From: Thermoplasmata archaeon | GTDB lineage: Archaea; Thermoplasmatota; Thermoplasmata; RBG-16-68-12 | NCBI GenBank assembly: GCA_021788795.1 | Contig: JAJYKG010000090.1 | Coordinates: 1 to 8,283 of the forward strand | DNA: 8,283 nucleotides | Direction: 5' to 3' | Shown: positions 1 to 6,417 of the stretch, one piece after another | How the letters are laid out: every line of letters begins with the position of its first letter | Numbering within the stretch: the first letter of the stretch is position 1 | Notes under the pieces: generated by a model | What the model saw: only the letters and a program-made list of their open reading frames with translations | Database searches by the model: none | What the model was told of the DNA's origin: nothing | Position numbers and translations under genes: made by a program

Positions 1-2316
1 GCGCGGGACACGGTCGAGGAGATGCGCACGCTCGGCGTGGACGTGTCCCAGTCCGAACTCCTCCTGCGCGAGGCCGAGGAGGCCTACCACGAGGGCAAGT
101 ACGAGCGCGTCCGCGAGATCCACGCGGGGCTGCACGAGTCCCTCGAGCGCGCGAAGGGCGAGATGGCCGCGAAGCGCGTGGAGATCGAGCTCGCTTCCCT
201 GATCAACGACATCCAGATCGCGAAGAGCCAGAACCTGGACGCCCGCGAGGCGGAGTCCTACCTCACCAAGATCGAAGCGGCGATCCAGCGGAAGAACTAC
301 CGGCAGATGGAGGACTACCTCCGGCGGGCGAAGGAGAGCCTCGCGCGGCAGCGCCGGCACACTGTCCTGTCGCGGGCGAAGGAGGACCTGTCCCGCCTCC
401 AGGAGACCGTCGCGGAGGCCAAGGAGGTCCACGCGGACCTGGGGGACGTGGAGGTCCTGCTCGGCAAGGCCGAGGAGGCCCTGAGGACGGAGGACCTCAA
501 GGGCATCGAACCCCTCATCGACCGGGCGGAAGCGACGGCCAAGGCGCGCGTCGAGCAGATCCTGAAGGACCGATACCCGCGGCTCTTCCTCGAGGCGAGC
601 CACGCCGGCCTGCAGGCGAACCGGTGGAACCGGATCGAGCTCGAGATCGAAAACAAGGGCGACTGGCCCGCGAAGAACGTCATCCCCATGGTCAACGGCC
701 CCGGGGACGTCCACGGACTGCACAGCGTCGAGAAGATCGACCCCAACGAGAAGGTCTACCTCGAGTTCGGGCTCCAGCCCTCGGAGCCCGGCACGATGGA
801 CCTCGACTTCGAAGTCCACTACACCCGACCCCTTGACGACGCGAAGCACCAGGTCACCGATTCCAAGGTCGTCCGCGTGGAGGCGGAAGGCGGCTACTCG
901 GTCGAGGACGCGGTGCTCTTCCACACCGACGGCACGCTGATCTGCCACGAGACCCGGTCGTACCTCCCGCCCGAAGAGGCGGACAAGGCGACGGCCCTGG
1001 AGGCCCAGGCGAAGGCGCTCGTGACGAAGGCCTACGCCGACCCCGAGGCCCGCGGGGTCCAGCGCGCGCAGATGGGCGAGCGGAGCCTGTTCGCGACCCG
1101 GGGCCCGCAGGTGCTCCTCGTCCTATCGCTCCGCGGCCGCGAGCCCGAGACGCTCTCTCTGTACGTGATCCAGGTCCTCAAGGAAATCCACGACCGCTAC
1201 GGGCTCCGGCTCGAGCACTGGAGCGGGGACCCGAGCCTGCTTGCGGGGGTCGAGGAACTCGTGCGGGAGCTCCTCTTCGCCACCGACGTCGAGGGCGTTT
1301 CCCTCGGGCCCCTCGAGGACTCGCCCGTGAGCAAGATCGGGATGCTCCTGGACCGCGGGCTCCTCGGCGGCAAGGAGGGCGACTTCCTCGCGCAGGCCCG
1401 CGCCGCGATCGAGGCGAGCGGCTACGACGCGGGCACGAAATTGCTCCAGAAGGTCATCGATGCGACGGTGGGTCCCGTGGAGGAAATCCAGTCCCAAATC
1501 CAGCGCGAGGTCGAGAGCGCGAAGGAGACCGGCACGCTCCAGCTGACGGACGACCAGGTTGCGGCGTTCGTCGATATCCTGCGCCGCACCCTGGAGGCCA
1601 CGTTCCAGGCGAAGCAGCGCGCAGGCATCGAGCGCTACTGGCCCGTGTCGCGCCTCGCGATCAAGGCGGACGACCCGCTTGTGTACGACGCGGTCAGCGC
1701 CTTCCGCAAGATCATCGTCTCCCAGAGCGGCGCGAAGGAGCTCGACATCATCTCCCCGACCGACACGTGGCGGGGCATGAAGATCGACATCGACGTCCAC
1801 ATGGACTCCGTGTCCGCGGCGTACAAGCTGTGGGCCAAGAAGATCGAGATCCTCCTCCGGAGCCAGGACGCCTGGAAGATCAAGGCGGGCCTGGAGAAGG
1901 GCGAGTACTCCGTCGGGATCGAGGGGCAGAAGGTGCGGATCGACCCGAGCATGGTCTCCTTCGTCGAGAGCGTCCCCGAGCATGTCGTCGAGGAGCCCTT
2001 CCAGGGCGGCATCGTGTACCTCGACACGCGGATGAACAACGACCTGCTCGCCGAGGGCTACGCCCGCGAGATCGTGAGCATCGTGAAGGACTCCCGCAAG
2101 GAGATGGAGCTGGACGAGGAGTCCGTCGTGGAGCTCGATGTCGTGGCGAGGGCGGACCTGCGGAACATGCTCAAGCCGTGGCGGGACATGATCCTGCGCG
2201 AGGCGAACGCCCTGGAGGTCCGGTTCACGTCCCAGGCGCCCCAGGACGCCTACGTCGTGGAGGCGGTCCTCGGGAAGGACACGCTCTACCTGGGCATCCG
2301 CCCGGCCCAGATGTAG
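1..2316 (+). CDS. Multidomain coiled-coil / CARDB-like protein with C-terminal IleRS-type tRNA-binding domain (5' partial)
   Basis: The frame is open from base 1 and the first ATG (base 22) lies inside helical sequence, so the true start is probably outside the window; residues below count from base 22. Residues 1-185 are charged alpha-helix with three repeats of 66 residues. About 188-290 form a beta-rich CARDB/Ig-like domain (IELEIENKGDWPAKNV). About 292-425 match a module I know from Thermoplasmatota proteins (VLFHTDGTLI at 298-307, EHWSGD at 398-403). Residues 426-512 are unrecognised. From about 514 to the end the sequence follows the C-terminal part of archaeal IleRS: QAKQRAGIERYWPV, then WRGMKI, then GGIVYLDT (662-669) and LLAEGYAREI (675-684). 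No Rossmann fold, HIGH or KMSKS motif is present, so it cannot aminoacylate. I infer a tRNA- or RNA-binding scaffold; the role is unknown. No membrane segment is visible. Confidence 0.85.
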   Translation, partial: ARDTVEEMRTLGVDVSQSELLLREAEEAYHEGKYERVREIHAGLHESLERAKGEMAAKRVEIELASLINDIQIAKSQNLDAREAESYLTKIEAAIQRKNYRQMEDYLRRAKESLARQRRHTVLSRAKEDLSRLQETVAEAKEVHADLGDVEVLLGKAEEALRTEDLKGIEPLIDRAEATAKARVEQILKDRYPRLFLEASHAGLQANRWNRIELEIENKGDWPAKNVIPMVNGPGDVHGLHSVEKIDPNEKVYLEFGLQPSEPGTMDLDFEVHYTRPLDDAKHQVTDSKVVRVEAEGGYSVEDAVLFHTDGTLICHETRSYLPPEEADKATALEAQAKALVTKAYADPEARGVQRAQMGERSLFATRGPQVLLVLSLRGREPETLSLYVIQVLKEIHDRYGLRLEHWSGDPSLLAGVEELVRELLFATDVEGVSLGPLEDSPVSKIGMLLDRGLLGGKEGDFLAQARAAIEASGYDAGTKLLQKVIDATVGPVEEIQSQIQREVESAKETGTLQLTDDQVAAFVDILRRTLEATFQAKQRAGIERYWPVSRLAIKADDPLVYDAVSAFRKIIVSQSGAKELDIISPTDTWRGMKIDIDVHMDSVSAAYKLWAKKIEILLRSQDAWKIKAGLEKGEYSVGIEGQKVRIDPSMVSFVESVPEHVVEEPFQGGIVYLDTRMNNDLLAEGYAREIVSIVKDSRKEMELDEESVVELDVVARADLRNMLKPWRDMILREANALEVRFTSQAPQDAYVVEAVLGKDTLYLGIRPAQM

Positions 2317-2324
2317 AGGGCAAG

Positions 2325-2334
2325 GGCTTTAGCC
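2325..2334 (+). promoter_or_regulatory. TATA-like box of fen
   Basis: GGCTTTAGCC in the 41-base gap before FEN1. The CTTTAG core (2327-2332) starts 31 bases upstream of the ATG at 2358. An archaeal TATA box lies about 26-30 bases before the transcription start, so this implies a leaderless or nearly leaderless mRNA. There is no Shine-Dalgarno sequence just before the ATG, which agrees. The same core at the same distance precedes the DUF92 gene. Confidence 0.5.
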
Positions 2335-2357
2335 GCGCCCGCCATTCGAGCGCCCGC

Positions 2358-3380
2358 ATGGGGGTCGTCCTCTCGGACATCGTGTCGCCGGAGGCCCGCA
2401 CCCTCGAGGACTTCTCCGGCAAGATCCTCGCGATCGACGCGTTCAACACGCTCTACCAGTTCCTCGCGATTATCCGGCAGCCGGACGGGACGCCCCTCAT
2501 GGACCGGGAGGGCCGCGTGACGTCCCATCTCAGCGGCCTCATCTACCGCCTCTCGAACTTCGTGGCCGCGGGCATCCGGCCCGTGTTCGTGTTCGATGGC
2601 GAGCCGCCGCGGCTCAAGGCGCGCACGATCCGCGAGCGGGTCGAGGTCAAGGTTCGGGCGGAGCGTCAGTGGAAGGAGGCCGTGGAGATCGGCGACCTCG
2701 CGACCGCGCGGACGAAGGCGATGCAGACCTCGCGGCTCACGCACGAGATGGTCGGGCAGTCCCAGCGGCTCCTGGGGCTCCTCGGCATCCCCGTCGTGCA
2801 GGCGCCGAGCGAGGGCGAGGCCCAGGCGTCCGCGATGGCCCGCGCGGGGACCGCGTACGCCGCGGCGTCCCAGGACTACGACTCCCTCCTCTTCGGCTCG
2901 CCGCGGCTTGTGAAGAACTTGGCGATCACCGGTCGCCGGAAGCTGCCGCGGAAGGAGGTCTACGTGGACGTGGTCCCGGAGGAGATCGGCCTCGAGGCCA
3001 CGCTCGCTTCCCTCGGGGTGACGCGCGAGCAGCTCGTGGACATGGCCCTCCTCATCGGCACGGACTTCAACGAGGGCGTGAAGGGCATCGGCCCGAAGAA
3101 GGCCCTCGCCCTGATCAAAAAGCACGGCTCCCTGGAGCCCGCGCTCGCGGAGCTCCATGTGGACATCGAGTCCAAGGACGAGGTGCGGAGGATCTTCCTC
3201 GAGCCGCGCGTCCTCGCGGACGTGGCGGTCGAGTTCCGCGACCCCGACACGGACGGCGTGCGGGCGATGCTCTGCGACGAGTTCGCGTTCTCGCGAGACC
3301 GGATCGACCAGGCCCTGGCGAAGTTCACCGCGGCCCGGGGCGCGCAGAAGCAGAAGTCCCTGGACGGGTGGTTCGGCTAG
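2358..3380 (+). CDS. fen: Flap endonuclease 1 (FEN1), archaeal
   Basis: Structure-specific 5' flap endonuclease/5'-3' exonuclease that trims Okazaki-fragment flaps and acts in long-patch base excision repair with PCNA and DNA ligase. The 340-residue length is normal. The N-terminal and internal XPG nuclease regions are complete, and all seven expected metal ligands sit at the usual archaeal positions: D27 (AIDAFN), D80 (VFDGEPP), E152 and E154 (PSEGEAQ), D173 and D175 (SQDYDS) and D236 (GTDFNEGVKGIGPKKA, which leads into the helix-two-turn-helix DNA-binding motif). The tail ends in QKSLDGWF (332-339), a good QxxLxxWF PCNA-interacting peptide. The frame runs open far upstream over the previous gene, but homology begins exactly at MGV (2358), just after a TATA-like box. 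It converges with the RHH-proteasome gene, and the two share a CTAG stop. Confidence 0.98.
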   Translation: MGVVLSDIVSPEARTLEDFSGKILAIDAFNTLYQFLAIIRQPDGTPLMDREGRVTSHLSGLIYRLSNFVAAGIRPVFVFDGEPPRLKARTIRERVEVKVRAERQWKEAVEIGDLATARTKAMQTSRLTHEMVGQSQRLLGLLGIPVVQAPSEGEAQASAMARAGTAYAAASQDYDSLLFGSPRLVKNLAITGRRKLPRKEVYVDVVPEEIGLEATLASLGVTREQLVDMALLIGTDFNEGVKGIGPKKALALIKKHGSLEPALAELHVDIESKDEVRRIFLEPRVLADVAVEFRDPDTDGVRAMLCDEFAFSRDRIDQALAKFTAARGAQKQKSLDGWFG

Positions 3381-4120
3381 CGGCCGTCCGCGGCGAGCCG
3401 GACGACCTCGAGGTTCTCCGGCTTGTTCAGGATCTCCAGGGCGAGCCGCTCCGCCTCCTTCGCGGTGCCGCGGCGATACCGCCGCTCGAGAATCTCCGTG
3501 CGTTCCTCGCAGCCCTCGCCGAGGACGGCGGCATCCTGGTCCACGTAGGCCGCGCTGGGATCGATGGAGAACAGGCGGCCGTCCCCGTCCAGCGTGCTGG
3601 CCAGGAGGAGCCCGGCTCCAAGCGGGCGCTTCGTCCGATCCACCGAGTGCTCCCAGTACAGGCGCACGACCTGGTCCAGCGCCTCCTGCGTGGTCTTGGG
3701 CTTGGATTCCTGCAGTCTTAGGAACGCCATGTGGGCATCGGCGACGAGCCCGGACGCCAAGAGAGCGAGGCGGTCGCCGACCCTGCGAATCTTCGAGGGG
3801 CCGCGGACGAGCTTCCCTCCGACCTTGGCTGCGGATGCGACGGGGGCCGCCGCGAGGAGCACGCCGCCGTCGAACACAATCCCGATTCCCGGCAAGCCCC
3901 GCAGGGCCGCCTCCCGGGCGTACTCGAGCTGATACACCCGCCCGTCGGGAGCGAAGCACGTCTCCAGGTCGAAGCCTTGCGCCATGGGGCCCGCCTGACC
4001 AGCGAAGTTCACGAGGGCCGCGCGCACGAGCTCCGCCTTGTTCGCGAACGGACCCGTCCGCACGAGCGACCCCAGGTACCGGTCAATCTCCTCGGAGAGC
4101 GCGACGCGCACTTCTGTCAT
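3377..4120 (-). CDS. Ribbon-helix-helix / proteasome alpha-type fusion protein
   Basis: Residues 1-42 look like a ribbon-helix-helix DNA-binding domain: strand TEVRVALS, helix EEIDRYLGSLV, turn TGPFANKA, helix ELVRAALVNF. From M46 the sequence matches 20S proteasome alpha subunits: APDGRVYQLEYAREA (57-71) is the alpha-type H0 signature, SGLVADAH (123-130) is the conserved strand/helix, and RPLGAGLLLAS and IDPSAAYV are later core strands. There is no N-terminal catalytic Thr, as expected for alpha type. Compared with Thermoplasma alpha, the YDR gate motif has become FDL (50-52). The residues matching G34 and K66 of the ATPase docking pocket appear kept (G75, K110). The region before KRPLG is shorter and lacks the usual QYTQxGGVRP. 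It looks like a diverged paralog rather than the standard PsmA, but I cannot exclude that it is the only one. The start is supported by GGAGG 8 bases upstream. Roles in self-repression or DNA-tethered proteolysis are inference. Confidence 0.88.
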   Translation of the reverse strand: MTEVRVALSEEIDRYLGSLVRTGPFANKAELVRAALVNFAGQAGPMAQGFDLETCFAPDGRVYQLEYAREAALRGLPGIGIVFDGGVLLAAAPVASAAKVGGKLVRGPSKIRRVGDRLALLASGLVADAHMAFLRLQESKPKTTQEALDQVVRLYWEHSVDRTKRPLGAGLLLASTLDGDGRLFSIDPSAAYVDQDAAVLGEGCEERTEILERRYRRGTAKEAERLALEILNKPENLEVVRLAADGR

Positions 4121-4128
4121 ACGTCATT

Positions 4129-4133
4129 CCTCC
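4129..4133 (-). promoter_or_regulatory. Shine-Dalgarno site of the RHH-proteasome gene
   Basis: On the minus strand this reads GGAGG, 8 bases before the ATG at 4120. It is the only clear Shine-Dalgarno site in the window; the other genes look leaderless or weakly led. It fixes the start so that the ribbon-helix-helix domain is included. The mRNA probably has a leader of about 20 bases, given the TATA box further upstream. Confidence 0.75.
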
Positions 4134-4158
4134 GTGATATCGTATTCATGGCGTAGTT

Positions 4159-4177
4159 ATAGTGTATTATACAGTAT
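4159..4177 (-). promoter_or_regulatory. TATA box overlapped by a 19-bp palindrome, candidate RHH operator
   Basis: The plus strand reads ATAGTGTATTATACAGTAT. It is an inverted repeat about a central T, with 8 of 9 positions pairing (mismatch at 4162/4174). On the minus strand it contains TATAATAC (4171-4164), a good archaeal TATA box centred about 48 bases before the ATG at 4120, which allows a 20-base leader with the GGAGG site. It lies in a short AT-rich island within GC-rich DNA. Because the gene downstream encodes a DNA-binding domain of a commonly self-repressing class, I infer an operator at which bound protein would block TBP. Confidence 0.6.
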
Positions 4178-4240
4178 TTCAGCCTTCCGGTCCGGGCCCC
4201 GAGGCCGGCGGATTTCGTTTCCGCGATTTGCGGCCGAAAG

Positions 4241-4248
4241 CCTTTAGG
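4241..4248 (+). promoter_or_regulatory. TATA-like box of the DUF92 gene
   Basis: CCTTTAGG with its CTTTAG core at 4242-4247, beginning 30 bases before the ATG at 4272. Core and spacing repeat those upstream of FEN1. This implies transcription starting at or next to the ATG. No Shine-Dalgarno site precedes the start. Confidence 0.5.
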
Positions 4249-4271
4249 GGGCACCCCCTTTCCACACGGGA

Positions 4272-5072
4272 ATGGCCCTGGGACTGCTGGACGCGGCCCT
4301 CCTGAGCACGGGCATCTGCGGGGTCCTGTGCGCCCTCGCCTACTACAAGGACGTGCTGACGCTCGACGGCACCCTCGCCGCGTTCGTCGTCGGCCTGGTC
4401 ATCGGCATCCTCGGCGACGTGACGTGGCTCCTGCTCCTCCTGTTCTTCCTCCTCTCCAGCTTCGCGGCCACCCGCTACCGGTTCGCCCTCAAGGAAGCCA
4501 TGGGCGTCCAGGAGGGGAAGAAGGGCGAGCGCCGCGCGTCGAACGTCCTCGCGAACGGGGTCGCCCCCATGGCCGCCGCGGTCCTCTCCTTCGCCAGCCC
4601 GGCCCTGCCCTCCGGATGGTTCCCGCGCGACGCGGCCGGCATCGTGTTCCTCGCCGGGCTCGCGGTCGCGGGCTCCGATACCCTCGCCAGCGAGATCGGC
4701 GTGCTCTCCCCGAACCCCGTGCTCATCACGACGTTCCAGCGCGTGACCCCCGGCACGGACGGCGGGATCTCCCTCCTCGGCGAGGCGTGCGCCGTCCTGG
4801 CCGCGGTCTACACGGCCCTCTTCGGCTGGCTCGTGCTCGGGACCCTCGCGCGCGCCTACGGGCTGGACCCGACGATGCCCGTGGACGGCGTGTTCCTCGT
4901 CATCCCGGCCGTCATCGGCTTCGTCGGTTGCCAGATCGACAGCGTGATCGGCGCGACGCTCGAGCGCCGCGGCCTCGTGAACAAGAAGACGACGAACTTG
5001 ATCGCGACGTGCACCGGGGCGATCCTCGCCTACCTGATTCTCGTGGCGTGGGTCCCGGGGCTCACGCTCTGA
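4272..5072 (+). CDS. DUF92 family integral membrane protein (VTE6-like, putative polyprenyl-phosphate kinase)
   Basis: A 266-residue protein with about six or seven hydrophobic segments: near 3-23, 34-66 (very hydrophobic, WLLLLLFFLLSS), 94-110, 122-136, 172-196, 206-222 and 244-262. Family motifs are GSDTLASEIG (134-143), GTDGGISLLG (161-170) and CQIDSVIGATLE followed by NKKTTNL (D223 onward). The family includes plant VTE6, a phytyl-phosphate kinase, and relatives of CTP-dependent prenol kinases. In an archaeon the substrate could be geranylgeranyl or another polyprenyl phosphate for lipid or carrier metabolism, but that is inference and is not shown here. Length and motifs indicate an intact gene. 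The start is chosen because the protein begins right after the CTTTAG box and no earlier start fits. Its last 11 bases overlap the convergent glmM. Confidence 0.9.
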   Translation: MALGLLDAALLSTGICGVLCALAYYKDVLTLDGTLAAFVVGLVIGILGDVTWLLLLLFFLLSSFAATRYRFALKEAMGVQEGKKGERRASNVLANGVAPMAAAVLSFASPALPSGWFPRDAAGIVFLAGLAVAGSDTLASEIGVLSPNPVLITTFQRVTPGTDGGISLLGEACAVLAAVYTALFGWLVLGTLARAYGLDPTMPVDGVFLVIPAVIGFVGCQIDSVIGATLERRGLVNKKTTNLIATCTGAILAYLILVAWVPGLTL

Positions 5073-6417
5073 CCGCCCGGCGGACCAGGTCGGCGCCCTC
5101 CGCGGCGAGGGCCCTCGCCCGCTCCGGCGTCTTCGCCTCCGCGTAGACGCGGAAGAGGGGCTCCGTCCCGGAGGGCCGGACGAGGACCCAGCCGTCGGGC
5201 TCGTAGATCTTGACGCCGTCGATCGTCTCGACCTTGCGGTCCTTCACGAGCCCGACGAGCGCCTCGAGGGTCGCCTCCCGTCGGTCGACCGGGACCTCCA
5301 CGGCCTGCTTCTGCAGGCTGTACTGCGGCAGCGACGCCGCGAGCTTCGACAGCGGCCGGTCCGCCTTCGCGACCACCTCAAGCATCTTCGCCAGGGTCAT
5401 GCCCCCGTCGCGGCAGAACTGGTGCGCGGGGAAGATGATCCCGCCGTTCTCCTCGCCGCCGAAGGCGGCGCCCTGGGCGAGCATCGTCCGCGCGACGATG
5501 GGCGAGCCCACCCGGGTCCGCACGAGGTGGCCCCCGGCCTCGCGGACCACGTCCTCGAGGACGCTCGACGTGCTGACCGGCGTCACGACGAGGCCACCAT
5601 GGGCCGCGAGCTCGGACCGGGCCAAGAGGGCGAGGCTCTTGTCCCCGTACAGGAAGGCACCCGTCTCGTCCACGAAGATCGCGCGGTCGGCGTCCCCGTC
5701 GTGGGCCACGCCGAGGTCGGCCTTCGCCTCGACGACCATCCGCATCAGATTCTCGAGGTGCTCCACGGTGGGCTCGGGAAGGCGGCCGGGGAACGCGCCG
5801 TCCGGCTGCCCGTTGATCGTGAGGACGCGGCACCCGAGGGCCCGCAGCAGGTACGGCGTCGTCACGCACCCCGCGCCGTTCGCCGGATCCGCGACGACGG
5901 TGAGCTTGCGCTTCCGGATCGCCTCGAGGTCCACGTGGGCGAGGATCCCTCGCAGGTACGCATCCGCCGCGCCCGGGTCCGAGCGGAGGTCGCCGACGCC
6001 CGACCAGTCCGCCGCGCGGTAGCGCTCCTCGAAGTAGATGGTCTCGATGGCCTCCTCTTCCTCCCGGGCCATCTCCATGCCCTGGGCGTCGAGGGCCTTG
6101 ATGCCGTTGAACTCCCGCGGATTGTGGGAGGCCGTGATCACGACGCCGCCCTTGAGGCCCGGGTGCGTGTGGACGTAGTACTGCGCGCACGGGGTCGGGA
6201 CCATGCCCAGGTCGATGACCTCGAGGCCCGAGGACATGAGGCCCGCGGCCACCGCCCGCGCGAGCATGGGCCCGGAGAGCCGCGGGTCCCGGGCCAGGGC
6301 GACCGTGCCGCTGCCGAAGTGCGTGCCGATCGCGCGGCCCACACGCACGGCGAGGTCGGCGGTCATGTCCTGGCCCACCACGCCGCGGATGCCGTTCGTC
6401 CCGAAGAGCCGGGTCAT
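5062..6417 (-). CDS. glmM: Phosphoglucosamine mutase, archaeal type (alpha-D-phosphohexomutase family)
   Basis: Interconverts glucosamine-6-phosphate and glucosamine-1-phosphate on the route to UDP-GlcNAc; some relatives also act on mannose or glucose phosphates. All four family loops are present over 451 residues: the N-terminal LFGTNGIRG, the phosphoserine loop TASHNP (S97), the Mg-binding DGDADR (240-245), the sugar-binding GEENGG (321-326) and the C-terminal phosphate loop RPSGTEP (414-420). The LFGTNGIRGVVG start favours the archaeal GlmM group over phosphomannomutase, although substrate cannot be settled from sequence. The frame is open a further 94 codons upstream, but that part is Arg/Gly-rich antisense to the nucleotidyltransferase. 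The ATG at 6417 overlaps the stop of the upstream nucleotidyltransferase as ATGA, so translational coupling is likely. The 3' end overlaps the DUF92 gene by 11 bases. Confidence 0.96.
   Translation of the reverse strand: MTRLFGTNGIRGVVGQDMTADLAVRVGRAIGTHFGSGTVALARDPRLSGPMLARAVAAGLMSSGLEVIDLGMVPTPCAQYYVHTHPGLKGGVVITASHNPREFNGIKALDAQGMEMAREEEEAIETIYFEERYRAADWSGVGDLRSDPGAADAYLRGILAHVDLEAIRKRKLTVVADPANGAGCVTTPYLLRALGCRVLTINGQPDGAFPGRLPEPTVEHLENLMRMVVEAKADLGVAHDGDADRAIFVDETGAFLYGDKSLALLARSELAAHGGLVVTPVSTSSVLEDVVREAGGHLVRTRVGSPIVARTMLAQGAAFGGEENGGIIFPAHQFCRDGGMTLAKMLEVVAKADRPLSKLAASLPQYSLQKQAVEVPVDRREATLEALVGLVKDRKVETIDGVKIYEPDGWVLVRPSGTEPLFRVYAEAKTPERARALAAEGADLVRRAVRA

Noticed and set aside
1..2316. 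Treating the first gene as a broken isoleucyl-tRNA synthetase
   Set aside because: The ~510 visible residues ahead of the synthetase-like tail belong to different recognisable modules and the frame is unbroken, so a fusion is a better reading than decay of ileS.
1767..2357. Upstream in-frame extension of FEN1
   Set aside because: The 197 extra codons are out-of-frame reading of the first gene; FEN1 homology and the D27 position fit only the start at 2358.
2286..3959. Long minus-strand open frame of 557 codons across FEN1
   Set aside because: The product is Arg/Gly/Pro/Leu-rich antisense with no family motif, while the opposite strand is an intact FEN1. GC-rich DNA produces such frames by chance.
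4246..4259. AGGGG-GCAC-CCCCT hairpin before the DUF92 gene
   Set aside because: The stem is only 5 bp and lies between the TATA-like box and the ATG, so it is probably not transcribed for this gene. Chance is likely in GC-rich DNA.
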